64,000 nucleotides of DNA from Pyrrhoderma lamaoense (Eukaryota; Basidiomycota; Agaricomycetes; Hymenochaetales; Hymenochaetaceae), in NCBI GenBank assembly GCA_002794735.1, contig NBAZ01000004.1, forward strand, positions 1,178,001 through 1,242,000. Reading direction: 5' to 3'. The position numbers were made by a program, and so were the translations under genes. Below are positions 43,880 through 56,859 of this stretch, piece by piece; within the stretch, counting starts at the first letter, position 1; each line of letters opens with the position of its first letter. Under the pieces are notes generated by a model. That model searched no databases. It worked only from the letters and a program-made list of their open reading frames with translations, and was not told where the DNA came from.

Positions 43880-46800
43880 ATGTCTACAATTCCTCAGGGA
43901 CCTAGGTGTGATTGATTTACAACACATTCATGGGTATTCATAGCTGACAGAACAAATTTGCTTTGCTAGCTACCCTGCAGTTTCTCTTGACTACATTTCT
44001 GCAGCTGCCAACCGATTCTCTCGTACTGCACAAAGCTCAGATAGCTCTTTAATCGCTTTTGGCTCCTCAACTTTTGTTGCATTATGGCTAGCTTCGGTGT
44101 GTTTATTACATGTATCAACTGCTCATTAGTACTAACCAGTCAAATAGGAGGATGACGGTACTGGAGTGTACCAGACACTACCAGGGCATGATGGCCTTGT
44201 GACATGTGTTCGATTCATCGATGAGGATGTTATTGTAAGCGCAGATGACAAAGGAAGCTTGAGATATTGGAGGAAAGTCCAAAACAAGGTACGGTGTTCG
44301 ATAACACAGTAAAATCATAACTTTTCAAACCATTCTCTGTAAAAGTGGGTAACAGCTGCTACATCACAAGCTCATTCAAGAGCGATATCTGCATTAGGAA
44401 CGTACAAAGGAATAGTTGTAACTGGTGCTTCCGATAGCTCGGTCGCAGTTTGGAAATATGTACAATATTCGGATGAAACTAGTTCGTTAATTAACATACT
44501 AACAGACTTATAAATACTGAATGACATATATCAGGTGCTCTGCAAGAAATACAACGAATAGATCTGAAAAACCGCTACCCTCTTGATATTCAACTTACAA
44601 CACTTCCAGACACAGATGGTGTGTGATTGTATCATCTACTTCGCTACTGTATATCTCTAATGTATCCTGAAGACATCGTCATGGCTGTCTCTGGCACAGA
44701 AAAAAATATAAATATTTATACAATGTCTGATGACAAGGTAAAATATAAATGGTCTAAGTTTGATATCTGAGAACTAAGTTTTAGAAAGCAGTTCATCAAA
44801 GTAGCAACTTTACAAGGTCATGAAGATTGGATTAAGAGCCTGGCGTTCAAATGTGACATCTCAGGGGCCGCAGCCCTTACGCTTGCATCTGGCTCACAAG
44901 ACGGTACAATCAGACTCTGGAATATCGAACGCTACGAAAAAGATAAGAAGCTTTCTGAATCTACGGATGAACTCAGTGATGATTTGCTGGATTCATTTGA
45001 AGCTTCACTTGGAGAACTCGCGGATGAAGAAGGCGGGAGGCAAATCTCACTGAAGCGGCATATATTTGCTACCAAAGGCAGTGACGGAAGGTCAGTTTCT
45101 TACGGTGCATCAGCTATATTATTTCTTAAGTAATATCAAATCAAAGAACAATTCAGTATACTATAACCTTCGATGCTCTTCTTATTGGCCACGAAGCAGG
45201 TGTTACTTCCCTTGCATGGAGGCCTTCTCTAGAGGTATCTAGCACTCCAGTACTTCTGTCGACTTCAGTCGATTCATCTGTCATTCTTTGGTCTCCAACG
45301 GATGTTCCTGGCTCTCAAGGAGGAAAGTCAACGTCACTATGGATTAACCAACAACGTTTTGGAGATGTCGGTGGACAGAGACTAGGTGGATTTGTCGGCG
45401 CATTATGGGCACGAGGTGGAAGGGAGGCGTTAGGTTGGGGTTGGGCTGGAGGATGGCGAAGATGGCGTTCGGAAGTATCAGAATTAGATCCAAGTAGAGA
45501 AACTTGGAGAGAGGTAAACGCCATAAGTGGTCATAATGGCATCGTCCAAAGTGTTTCTTGGAGCACTGGTGGAGAATTATTAATTTCTTCAGGGTCAGTC
45601 GTTTGGACACATGTATTCTAATTTGTTTCTCACTTATCTCATCTCAGACCGGACCAGACTACTCGCATACACGGAAATACTGCTGCTGAAACTGGTGCTA
45701 AGGAACAATGGCATGAGATCTGCAGGCCGCAAGTTCACGGATATGATCTAGTGGATTCTGTATTCTTAAGTCCAACACGATTTGTTAGCATAGCGGACGA
45801 AAAGGTGGCTAGAGTATTTGATGCTCCTCAAAGTTTCATAATACTATGCAAGAACCTTAAAATACTACCCAATACCGAGGACTTAGATGAAGCTCCAGTA
45901 AGTTGCCAAGTATGATTCAAGCCACATCTACTTAGCACCGCGATGTTAGAGACCCGTGGCAGCATCTGTCCCCCCTCTCGGCCTCTCAAACAAAGCTCTG
46001 TCCGGAGGTCAGTGTCTATACCATTAATTCTTGCGACAAAAGCTTATGAATTTTTCAATAAGCTGATCAAACCGAGTCTCATTTCACCCTCCCCTCGATA
46101 CAAATGACGAAACGAAGGCCGTTCGAAGGCGAACTGGCACTTTCGACGTTATGGCCGGAATCTGAGAAGCTATTCGGACATGGTTATGAGGTATGCATTG
46201 GTTTTTACATTAATTATCTATTGTCAACCCCTAATTTCGCTCTTAAATTCAAGCTTCATGCCATCGCTGCATCGCACTCAGGGAAATATATAGCCACTTC
46301 ATGCAGAGCAACTACTCCAGAGCATGCAGGGATTAAAGTTTATGATACGAAGTCTTGGCAGCAATTTGGTCAGACTTTACAAGGACATCAGCTAACGGTT
46401 ACCCGAATAGCATTTAGCCATGATGACAAGTATATTCTTTCTGTATCGCGAGACAGAACTTGGAGACTGTTCGAGGCTAGTGACGGTAAGTTCTACACTC
46501 GTTCTATCAACGAAATAACCGAGTACTTGATTGTATGAATTTCTTAGTTGGATATGTTGCTCTCAAGGCAGAGAAGCCACACGCCCGGATTGTCTGGGAC
46601 TGTGCTTGGGCGAAAGAGCAGTATATATTTGCGACCGCATCGAGGGACAAAACAGTAAGGATATCTACTTTTGAACAGGGAAACCGAATACCCTAACACA
46701 TGCATATGAATCTAGGTCAAAGTATGGGATATGCGTAATGTAGACGCAGAAAAACAGATTCCTTCAATTACCATCAAAACAAAAGAACCAGTAACTTCCG

Positions 46801-47191
46801 TTGCCATCTCCGAACCAGAAGATGATAGGTAATGTGCACACAAGTCAGAAGAGAAGAACTTCGACTCATTATTAAATAGGCATTTGTTGGCCATCGGCTT
46901 GGAAAACGGAGAGATACTAATTTATACTAGTCCTGTTGAAAATCCCACCGTTTGGGAGCAGCAATTATCAATAGACAATAGGTTCGTGAATATTTAATTT
47001 CAAGCAGTTCCAAATACAATCACTAAGACTATACACAAATTTCCAGCATCGGTCACGTAAAGCACATTCATCGCATGGCATGGCGTCCATGTGGAGAACG
47101 AAAGCCAGGATCATATCAACTAGCATCGTGCAGTGAAGATGGGTCTCTTCGTTTAATTAGAATACAGCTTCAGCCAGTAGCTCAGGCATGA
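43880..47191 (+). CDS. ELP2: Elongator complex subunit 2, WD-repeat protein
   Basis: Elp2 is a double WD40 propeller in the Elongator complex, which modifies wobble uridines in tRNA. The start is an ATG at 43880 followed by a small exon, then YPAVSLDYISAAANRFSRTA. Many exons carry WD repeats in sequence: DDGTGVYQTLPGHDGLVTCV, VSADDKGSLRYWRKV, VTGASDSSVAVWKY, LQGHEDWIKSLAF, LASGSQDGTIRLWNIERYE, a Glu/Asp loop, FDALLIGHEAGVTSLAWRP, STSVDSSVILWSP, GGFVGALWARGGREALGWG, ISGHNGIVQSVSWSTGGELL, then in the second propeller HGYELHAIAASHSGKYIATS, LQGHQLTVTRIAFSHDD, VKVWDMRN and SCSEDGSLRLIRI at the end. The GWGWAGGWRRWR insert is typical of Elp2. Small exon borders between 44.1 and 44.8 kb were only approximated. 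Confidence 0.92.
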
Positions 47192-47505
47192 AAGGGGGGA
47201 AATGGGTAAACAAAAGAGAAAAAAGAGATACTTGGTAAATCCAATCTTGTTGTCAGATTAAGAGATAATGGAGATAAAAGGGGAGAGTGGAAAGGGAGAG
47301 GTGGATGGTCAATGGGCGTACATGAACGTGAATTCCACAAAAAAAAACAGAAAGCGATCAGTAATAACACAATTAGGTTCAAATCATATAAGACAAGATT
47401 CTGAATGAAGTCGTCCAATATAGATGAGATAGAAGAGTAAGCAAATCAAGATAGCGAGGAATGCGAGTACTGATACAGGGGGAACAAAGTAATACAGAAG
47501 ATAAA
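47192..47505. other. convergent intergenic stretch
   Basis: 314 bases between the ends of ELP2 and the DEAD-like gene; purine-rich, non-coding. Confidence 0.5.
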
Positions 47506-50500
47506 TCAAAACAAATCACGAAGACTAAGTGGTACTTCGGGCTAAAGAGATATCTATCAGAACTATACCCGTCTTCGATTTCTGATGACAACTTACACAT
47601 TTTATTCTGTTATTTTTGGTGTCAGTATAAGTTCGTAAACAAAGAGATGCATTCTTTGGAAGACATACTTATAAAAACATTCAATGGAACGTAACATTTC
47701 TACATCGCCGCCTGTGGCGGTCACGAAGTTGACAACAACACCAGCTTTGGAGTGGTTCGTCGCAATCGCCGGTGCAACACTAATTCCCATATATAAAAAA
47801 GGACGAATAGAAAATGGGGACATTTGACGTACCGATGCGCATATTCCTCGACAGCCTGTGGCAAGTCTACATCATTAGTATGTTAGGCTAAGTTCATCCG
47901 ATTAAGATGTTTGAAAAAATTACCATAATTTACAACAAGAGGTACATTGAAGACATCAGGTGCTTTGACTTGTACGTCATAAACGACCAGCACTTTCTTA
48001 GCCGGTTGTTTGAGCATTGATCCGGCGGAGGACCGGAATTGATTGAGTGCTGCAAGCTTGGTACCAGCACCCATGTCACTATGCTACAGACCAGAATGGA
48101 GCTTTGAGCGACGCCGCCTTATAATCTCAATGGTATCAATTCACTCACCAACGGCACAGCTTCGAAATTCTTGCTAGTCAACTTGGCAACAACATTATCT
48201 AACGCATTGAGACCTCCAACATGAACTATGATTTGAGGAATTTCAAGATCATCAAGAAGATCAGCAAGGGCATCTAGTTTCCACTCTCTCGCCTGGGCTG
48301 CTTCAGCAGTGGACGTAGCACCTCTCCCAGAACCGATGATGCCATGCCCTCCTCCAGTGTTCATAGTCGACGCATCCGATCGAGCTCCAGAAGCTGTAAA
48401 GGCTAGATATAAGTAAAATTGACGTAACCCTTTCGTCCCTTGACTAGTTTCTGTGTGGGTTACATTTCCATCACGGCGAACCAAGACCCGAACAGGCTCC
48501 CTCAACTGGATAGAATTAGCTAAATTAAGCACATCTTGTGGTACTGTGTTAGAAAACAAAGCTGTTTGTCTTTCTATTTGAGCAGTGCCTGTGGTATTAG
48601 AGTCAACGGTAGAGGAACTAGTATTGATAGCAGAGTATCTCCGACTACTATTCTGTGAAAACACAGGGGATTCCAATGGATTGAACTGAGATGTAGAAGA
48701 AGGAGCAGGACTGGATCCAGGGGTCAAGCCTGAAGCCCCGCGAGATCGTGGAGGGGGAGTTGCTTCACGATACTGAAAACAAAATCGTGTAGATTGCGTG
48801 CGATCAACTGATCTACTTCGTCCAAAACAAGAAAACGTACTTCCGACCCAGAGATCCCCCTGATGAAGAGAAGAGAGCATGAAGCTTTTGCGGTGTCCCG
48901 CAAAGGATGTGGGGCATATTCTGTTGAAGAAGTCGCAACTCTTGAGAGATGTCAGTATTGGGACTCACAGCCCCTACTCCTAAAGCGGATCGTACACCAA
49001 TGGGTCCGCCAAGGTCACGAATCATACGAGAACTTTGGGTGGCTTGGTCGACCGTTGTAGATATTAGCACCACGATTGGACCACGACCGAGTGTTCTCTG
49101 ATTCATATGGGTAACAGCGACATGGATCGCAGGAATTACATATGCAGCAATACGTTCCTGAGTGGGAGGAGCTTGTGCAATGATATCCGCACCTCTCAAG
49201 AGAAACGGCAAGGCCCTTTGTTGTATCTTATTAGGAGGTCCGACCCTATTTTGCAAAAATCAGTAGCTAAAATATCGCTATTCAAATCTTGGGCTTACCC
49301 GAACTTGTTCAACGAGCGAAGCAACTCAGTAGCCAAAGGCAGATGCTCCCATTTCGTTGCGACTGGTCCAGAATCTCTAGGTGACCCACCTTGTCCTGGC
49401 CAGTGATCGCCAGATGGATCAATGATCTAAAGATGATGGTTTGTTGAGAAATTCAAATTAAAGCTTAAGTCAAACCTCACTTACCCCGGCTGAATCTCGT
49501 CTCATCAAACCCACTACAGACCTTCGTTTATCACGATGCATATTATCCGACCTGCTATTTGGGTCTGTAGGTCGCATCGGTAATTCTAACGTTCCTGCGG
49601 ACCACGTGCGCATGGGAGGATTCGGGACACGAGGGGAAGGACGAAGGTCTGGTCTATTTGGAATGCCTTGACTAAGTACGCCGGGGCCCCCAGCCCCCTG
49701 GTTCGGTGCGACGTCATGTGTTGCCTGAGGTAAACCAAGAGGTCCTTGAGGTGCAAAACTTTGTTGTAGATTGTTTACATGTTGCTGGGTCTGTAGAGCC
49801 AAAAGTTGGCCAACTGATGTAGTAAGGCTGTTAATCCGATTTGAAAGTTGTGATATATCATCATGTTTTGCAAGTGGTCCAACTTGGGGAGCAATTTGCA
49901 CGCCACCATACCCTCCAGACGGAGTCATACTACGCGAAACAGCTGCGGACGGAGCGAATGGGTTTTTAAACTCCGGTTCTGGATTTAATGAAGCTAGTGT
50001 ACGCTCAATAAGAATATTGATTTTTCCATGGACTTCAGTGAGCTCGCGCTGAATCTCCCTGTTTGTTATTTCACATCTACTGAGACGATCAATGAGATCA
50101 CGAATAGTTGATGAGTTTTTAATCTGAGCCTCAAAACTGGCTGAGGAATAGTCAACACTAGATGTGTTGATACTCGCAGAACCGATAGAAGATACGGGGG
50201 ATGTCGATTTAAATGGTATGTTAAAGGAGTGTGTTGTAGAGTTCGTCATCGATCTGTTGGGCACTGGAATTGAAGGAGGAAAAGTATGAGAGTCATGGAA
50301 CGTCCCTGTGAGGGACGCTGTAAAATCTAGAGAGTCATTTACAGAGTTTGCTGGAACCTGTGCCTTCAGAGCCCACTGTCGAATAGCACGGGGACCAGGC
50401 GTTTCCTCACCATCATTATTACCGTTAGCATTCGGCACAACAAAATCATCTTCATGTAAGGAACGGAGTGGTCCGCGCAAAGCGTTGGGTAACAACCTTT

Positions 50501-50813
50501 TATCTCGGTCGTCATAATGCTGAGAAAAGGCTGTTCCGGATGGAATAGAATCTAAACTCGAACGCAACTTCCCTTCCCCACTATCCGTAGTCGGAATTGA
50601 ATCATTAGGTGATGAGTTCGCTGAGCGTATATCAGAGTTTGAAGAAGAAAGGGAAGAAGCACGGAACGCTTCACGGTCCTCAGTGCCTATAGGTATCTTG
50701 AACCCCAGGCCCGTACCTATGCCTGCACCAGTAGGCTCAGTTGTGTCTGAGCTTAGTGGTACCGGAAAGTAAGGCACAGAGTTAGGATCCAATGCTGGAC
50801 TTCTTGTCATCAT
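47506..50813 (-). CDS. DEAD-box (eIF4A-like) pseudohelicase with long disordered N-terminus (needs +2 bases)
   Basis: Exons 49485-50813, 49299-49426, 48149-49245, 47924-48083, 47833-47866, 47669-47779, 47597-47606 (10 bases) and 47506-47541. Their sum plus two bases is exactly 969 codons. Residues 1-440 are Ser/Pro/Asn-rich with one coiled coil (TIRDLIDRLSRCEITNREI onward). Then a helicase fold: Q-motif-like GPPNKIQQRALPFLLRGADI, but motif I reads AQAPPTQERI, without the GKT; motif II reads VLDEVDQL (DEVD instead of DEAD); motif III reads LFSNTVP (SNT instead of SAT); domain 2 has LHSDMGAGTKLAAL, VPLVVNYDLPQAVEEYAHR; motif VI reads HRVAPAIA instead of HRIGRxGR. The end, VVVNFVT, IECFYKIKCPEVP, is like eIF4A. 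ATP binding and hydrolysis are therefore unlikely. Frame changes sit at a C run (48847-48849) and a G run (48753-48757), plus strand. Partner or role unknown. Confidence 0.8.
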
Positions 50814-51536
50814 AATGAAGACAGACGTCCGTGGATGGACCTCTAATGAAGGCTGTAAGATTACAAAAAAAAGGCCTAGTCAGAACGGAGTTCATCGGAT
50901 TACAGCAGGTATAATAGTGTTTGAAAAATCGAAAAAGGAGCTTCGGCGTGTTTAGTCTGAAAAAATTATACCCAAAAGTGAAAGTATGAGACAGAAGATA
51001 AGTGCTTACCTCTTTAACGGGAGCTAAAAAGGTATTAATCGTGGACCGTTGACATACGGGAAGAATAATTCGAAGTGGAGATGAGAACACGCGTGTACAC
51101 AATCGAAGCTTATAAAAGCAAGAACAACAAAAGATCCGTAGTTGTCATCACACATATGGTATGTATATATTAATATAATGGTATATAATGCTTAAAAATA
51201 CATACAATATACTACCAGCAGAAAAATACATAATCAATCAACTATCAGAATCAATATGGTACATAGCAGAACTAAGGCACAAACTAATTCTGACAAATAT
51301 CCTAGTCTAATTACCGGATGTCGGGGTAAAAATATTACTTTGGGTTTACAAAACTTTGATTGCGATAGCTCAAACGTTCTTCGGCCACATCTCACATTTG
51401 CGTGATCAGCACGAGTGCAGATACCCAAGACAGACTTCTGGCACAACAAAATTGGGACCAAATACTTCATTGTGTTTTATCGACGAAGTAGCTAGTCAGA
51501 TCTAATCTCAGACGGAAAGTGATAATTCTAGACCTA
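50814..51536. other. intergenic stretch, about 0.7 kb
   Basis: Upstream of the DEAD-like gene and downstream of the aminotransferase, both leftward. AT-rich; frames here lack support. A 5' untranslated exon of the DEAD-like gene could lie here. Confidence 0.45.
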
Positions 51537-53035
51537 TCATACCCAATTGGGGTTCTTCGCCATTTCATTCAACCTCGAACATACTATTGATATACTCTTA
51601 TCGTCCACATTTGCGACGGAGAATCGGATCCATTGGTCGACACTAGCATTATCTCTTAGTGAAGAGTTCTTTGGTATGAAGAATGTAGCTGGTAACGCCA
51701 CGATTCCAGCTTCGATGGCCATTTTACGACAGACATCTGTTGCTGATTTCCCTTTGAAAGGGTGCTTCACAAATGCATAGTAAGCACCGTGAGACCCTGA
51801 TTCCCAGGCCTTTGGTAGAAGGGACTTGAATAGTTCATGACGGTGCTCCAGGGCCATTGCGGTCTCACGAATGAACGGTCTAAGACTCGGTAAAAGCGGT
51901 TGGAGGGCGAGCTGTACGTGCCTTGGAGCACATATCTGAATACAGTCAAGAATGGTCTTGATTTGTTCCATGACCTCAGAAGAGGCAATAACAGCACCAA
52001 GTCGGTGCCCAGGAATAGCGTAACTCTTGGAAAAGGAGAACAGATGTATGAAGTGCCTCCTCCAAGACCAATCCATCGGCAAACCCGACGATTGGTGAAG
52101 GGACCCCGAGGTAAACAGGCTATGCGGTTTACCATTCGTGATAAAGTCACGATAAGTTTCATCAATAATGAGGGCGATATTGTATTTCCTTGCTACTGCA
52201 GCAAATGCATGTATCAAAGATGGGGGATATATGGCTCCTGTCTGGCGGTAGATGGTTGTTAAACAGCTCTCTTGCGAAGTGATATAATGTGATCAACGAA
52301 CTGGATTATTAGGCGTCACTAAGACAATGGCCTTAGTCCTTGGCGTGATCAACTTAGCACATTTGTCTGGGGAAGGCATGAAGTTATCTGTCACGGGGTA
52401 TGGAGAGTGATTGCAGTTATTCCAAGCATCTGAAGGGTCATTCTGTTCTTTATCAAGCAATTAATACTGAATTATATTTATAAAAGGAGACGGACTCATG
52501 ATTGAAGTACCTGAGAAAAGTTTGACTTTATTAGATTATTATTTAAACCTAGATGATTGTAGCTTACCAAGGTACTGGTAGAATTACTTCATCTCCCGCC
52601 TCAGCTAAAGCCATGATTGAAGTAATAAAAGCCATATTGCAACCCGCAGTCAATGCAACATCTTCAGGTTCTAGATCACTATCCGCTCCATAGATAAGCT
52701 TCATTTCTTCTACTAGAGCGGTACGAAGTTGAGGTTCTCCAGTCATAGGGCAATACCCACAAGTTAAAGGGTCAGAAGCAGATTTCCCTAATGCATCAAG
52801 CAGCGTTTGTGGTGGAGGAGCTTTCGGTGCTCCCTGGGACATATCTATCAATGGTTTCTCCGTTGTGGGGGAGTATTGAGCAGCCCATTTGAAAGCCTGG
52901 GGTATTCTGATCACGAAAACTCAGTATGGAATGGCCTTTAACGTGCAAGTAAGCATATACTAACGGTGGACTTGCAGTATTGTTAACAGCGGACGAAAGG
53001 CGAAATCCAATATTTTGGACATATTTTGAAGTCAT
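51537..53035 (-). CDS. PLP-dependent aminotransferase, class I/II fold
   Basis: A fold-type I aminotransferase. It starts MTSKYVQNIGFRLSSAVNN and is spliced in phase to IPQAFKWAAQYS, PLIDMSQGAPKAPPPQTLLD, then GYCPMTGEPQLRTALVEEM, VALTAGCNMAF, DEVILPVPWYFNH, and after further introns VTPNNP joined to TGAIYPPS. The large last exon has IALIIDETYRDF and the PLP lysine in SFSKSYAIPGHRLGAV, and ends NEMAKNPNWV. TPNNPTG and the Tyr of DETY are the usual cofactor and substrate contacts. The family includes kynurenine, aspartate and methionine aminotransferases; substrate is not decidable here. It lies between the DEAD-like and BRD8-like genes, all leftward. Confidence 0.9.
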
Positions 53036-53176
53036 GATGTCACAAATAGTGACGGCAGACTTACAAATAATGAGTGCAAGGATTAAATCGCGTGAGAGAT
53101 TCACATACGATTCCCAGGTTACATATTCAAATTACACATATTACAAAACTTATTACTAGAGTAAAAAAAAGGACAT

Positions 53177-55054
53177 CTAAACTCGACTCCGAGCCGTGAA
53201 GGCCTCCGATTGCTGAAGGTTCTGTATATGTCCTTCACTGTCATGCATCATCTTTTGTTTAAAAGATGAGACAAGGATTCCGGGTTCATCATGGACATAG
53301 AAATAAAAGACATACCTCCTCTGCCATTAAGTAGATATCAGAGTTCGGCCGGTTATACATTAGTGAGTTTGCAAACATCAGATATATATCGCGCTGATAT
53401 TCTGAAGAGTTATTAATAATGCCGTCCCGAACTCTATTCTTGATTGTTTTCAAATCCATAGGCCTCTTTACTATGTCATGATAGTCAGGAGCATCGGCTG
53501 GCCTGATAGGGTGGTGAAATATTGTTCCATTACGATGGGAAGAGATCTGAGAATGCACCATTCCAATAACACCTTGAAATCTCTTTCTTTCTGTGATAGA
53601 TTTATAGGGATCCTATATATTTGTGAAAAAAGAGTTATGTTACCTTTCGAGTCCTTTGTGCTCCTGTATCCTGCTGTCGTTGGGGTAGCAGGGGATTCTG
53701 CATCATCCATAGGCTCTGACTCCTCTCGTAACCGCTTCTTTTCCCTCGCATAGATCGGATCAGTTTCAGAAGCTCGTCTTTTTCCTGTACCTCTATTGAT
53801 ATTGTGGATAACACCGACATGAAGAATTTCTTACCTCCTCTTCTTTCTAATGGTTCTGCAGTCGAGCCCCGGGATCGTGTTTCTGATACATGCCCTTCAT
53901 TAGGACTAGTATGAGCAGAGATATCCTCTTGAGGACTATGTGTGTCTCCGTCTAAAGCTGCCCCGGAAGAATCCTCATCCAAGTTCTCTTCTGTTTCTCT
54001 AGGTTGGCTCTCAGCTTGGTCTTCCGATTTCTTATGCCGATTCCGTAGATTCTCTATTCGCGACCTCTTCGGTCGCTTGGGTGACTTCGGGATAGAAATT
54101 TCCGGAACAACAGATGAAGGGGTTGGTATATCACCTTCTTGTTCTTCTTCAATCGATTCACTAGCTTTCAAGCCTTCACCTTCTGTGCTCTCTGGTCCAG
54201 GTTCCTCTGCTGAAACGTCGTCTGTTTTTCCCTTGTCCTGTTTCACAGAAGATCGAGACGTAGTAATATTTAGTATCCTAAAATTGAATCGAGAATCTGG
54301 CCACTAACCGTAGGTATGCTAGATGCACTTTCGGGCGGGTTAAGCTCATCAATGGATGTTTCTACTACTAATATCGTAGAGTTTGGTTCGGGAGATATGT
54401 ATTGACGTTGAGGGACCAAAAACATACCTTGGATATTGACATCAACATTCCCAGGTGTCATAGATTTGTCAGAAGTTAGATGCCCATCCCATTTTCCAGA
54501 ACGAATGTCATCTATTTCCTGTACTAGAGTTCTGTAATTATAAGTGTCTTGTCTGATGTAAGAGTTAATACTAAAATCACTTGAATCTCTTTTCTCCAGC
54601 AGCAATGGCATCCTTGAGCTCTATTATCCGTTCCGAGTAGTAGCAGCGAGCAAGTTGTGCATTTAAGGGAGCTATTACTAAAGTGAGTGGGTGTTGTGGT
54701 GTTGTATATGCCAGTGAACATACATTTCTTGGCTTCACATAAATCGGTACTAGAAATGAGATGATACTTAGTGGGAACAGAAACGGGTTTTGTATTGTAT
54801 ACTCACCACTCAATCCCAGCTTCTTTCATAAGATGAGAATAGATCGAAGCACAAGACTGAGCAGTAAAATAGTTCTTGGGTTTGGATATGAGCGGATGTT
54901 TGGCTAGAAGCTTTGCAATCTCATTCCAAGCTGACTGTCTTGCGCCATACTCATAAACTGCTTGGGCAAATATGAGACGGTCTCGTGAGGAGAGAGTGCC
55001 AAGTTCTTCTGCGACAGCTAGTGAGCCCCGTGTTATACGACCGGTTGGAGACAT
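53177..55054 (-). CDS. BRD8/Bdc1-like bromodomain protein, probable NuA4 subunit
   Basis: BRD8 (Bdc1 in fission yeast) is a bromodomain subunit of the NuA4/TIP60 histone acetyltransferase. The first exon from 55054 codes LSSRDRLIFAQAVYEYGARQ, SAWNEIAKLL and NYFTAQSCASIYSHLMKEAG, matching the SANT-like BRD8 N-terminus (W.......P..F....C...Y..L). A coiled helix follows (ERIIELKDAIAAGEKRF, LVQEIDDIRSGKWD), a long acidic/Ser/Pro linker with KSPKRPKRSRIENLRNRHKK, then the C-terminal bromodomain: FHHPIRPADAPDYHDIVKRP, MDLKTIKNRVRDG, YQRDIYLMFANSLMYNRPN with the acetyl-lysine-binding Asn in MYN. The last exon ends ARSRV at 53177. Divergent from CSTF64, 222 bases between starts. Confidence 0.87.
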
Positions 55055-55276
55055 ACACGCAATTTCTTGACTGACGCAAACACACGGATATCGGTGTCTC
55101 TATTTGTACAACTACATTCCGCCGCCGATCGACGTCACGCTCCCTTCTCCTTCTGGCCATTCATTCTTCCATCACCTTTTTTCTTTCTTTCTTCCTCTGA
55201 ACAGCACGGGTTAATAATTAGTCTAAGAATCAAATTGTCTCGACATTTTTCTGTCTTGTTATCTGTATAGATCACA
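55055..55276. promoter_or_regulatory. divergent promoter of BRD8-like gene and CSTF64
   Basis: 222 bases between opposed starts, with a pyrimidine-rich block at about 55160-55200 leading into the CSTF64 start. Confidence 0.45.
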
Positions 55277-56859
55277 ATGAGTAAAGTGGTCTTCGGTACG
55301 TTCATTCTGAAACATGGCTATTTGTTTCATTCTGATTATTTCTTGTGCATCGGAATGCAGTGGGGAACGTTCCCTACAATATGGGAGAGGTAAATTCTTT
55401 ATACTATGATCTATGTATTGAGATCTTATTTCATACAGGAGCAACTCATTGATATTTTTAGAAATGTTGGACAAGTTGTTGGGTTTCGGTGCGTAATATC
55501 TTGCATAGCTCTTTGTCATTTACTTTCGTCGTTAATGGTGATCACTACTACAGACTAGTTTACGACAGAGAGACGGGAAAGCCAAAGGGGTATGGATTTT
55601 GCGAGTTTGCCGGTATATTTTTTAGAACTTCGACTATTCTACTAAGCAAATATACTCATCTCGAACTATTCTACTTCCTTGTCTCAAATCACTTGCGACT
55701 GTTATCCTTTGAATATTACACTTCTCCCCATTGACTAGATCATGAGACTGCAGCCTCAGCCGTTCGTAACCTCAATAACACTGATTGTGGTGGCCGACCT
55801 CTTCGTATCGACCTAGCAGACTCAGATCCTTTTCTTGAGGGCAAGACCACAGTTCATGGCGAGATTGTAGACGGTGGTGAGACCAGAGCCCAATGGAGAC
55901 AAAGGGAAAGGAGAGATAATGTGCATGATGATCGAGGGGCATCAAGAAATGATCCAAGTGCATTTCTTAAGACACTGCCTCCAGGCATTCCTCTATCACC
56001 TGGATCTAAGGCTACAGATGTGATCAGTCAAATACTTGCCACTATGGATCCAGCCCAACTTACTGAGGTTCTTGCGCAAATGAAGGTATGCGTAGCCTGA
56101 ATGCGTGATACCTAGTCAAAAATATGAATTGTCCGTTATTATTAGGCCTTTGTTATAAACCATCCCGAACAAGCAAGGGCATTGCTAGTAGCGAATCCCC
56201 AACTCGCATATGCATTGTTCCAAGCATTACTACTGAACAAAATAGTTGACCCCGCAATTCTTCAGGTTAGCAATATTAAGTATCGACTCTTTACGATTTC
56301 TAAACTACTTCCTGGATAAAGCGAATGTTGAATGCTACCAGTGCTAGTGCTCCGACTCCAGCTCCATCCCAAGTACCTCCCCCTCCTCAAGGTTTAACTC
56401 AGACACCACCACTACCAAACCAATTTCCAACGTTTTCGCAGCCTCCTCCAAGTATACAACCTCCTCTACCAATGCAACAGCAGCATCAGCCGCAGCAACA
56501 ACCACTCTATTTCCAACAGCCTCCGGCTTCACAGCAGGCAACCCAGGCTCAAGTACCAGCTGCCCCGCCAGCTGCACCCCAGATTAACTTGCCTCCAAAC
56601 ATTGATCCACAACAAAGGGTGAGTACGGAATGTGTCTATTGTGCTGTCTTGATTCTGACGACTGTATAGGCGATGCTCCAACATGTTTTGGCGCTCACTC
56701 AGGAACAAATCAACACCTTGCCTCAAAATGAGCGCGAAGCAATAAATTTACTAGTATGTCCTATTGTTTTTAATAAACAGATAGGATACTATGATAACAT
56801 CTTGTGTCTCTCAATAGCGGTCTCAATTTTTAGGACCACAAGTAGCTGGTCAAAACTAA
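55277..56859 (+). CDS. cleavage stimulation factor 64 kDa subunit (Rna15/CstF-64)
   Basis: Binds the GU/U-rich element downstream of poly(A) sites in pre-mRNA 3' processing. Several short exons make the N-terminal RRM: VVFVGNVPYNMGEEQLIDIF (RNP2 in VFVGNV), [20 protein letters not shown] (RNP1 KGYGFCEF), AASAVRNLNNTDCGGRPLRI. The hinge domain follows: DVISQILATMDPAQLTEVLA, NHPEQARALLVANPQLAYAL, LLNKIVDP. Then a Pro/Gln-rich region with QQQHQPQQQPLYFQQPP, and the C-terminal CstF-64 helix bundle MLQHVLALTQEQINTLPQNE, REAINLLRSQFLGPQVAG. The stop is at 56857-56859. All domains of the family are present in order. Confidence 0.94.

Noticed and set aside
51900..52262. Plus-strand 120-codon frame
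   Set aside because: Antisense of the aminotransferase last exon containing the PLP lysine.
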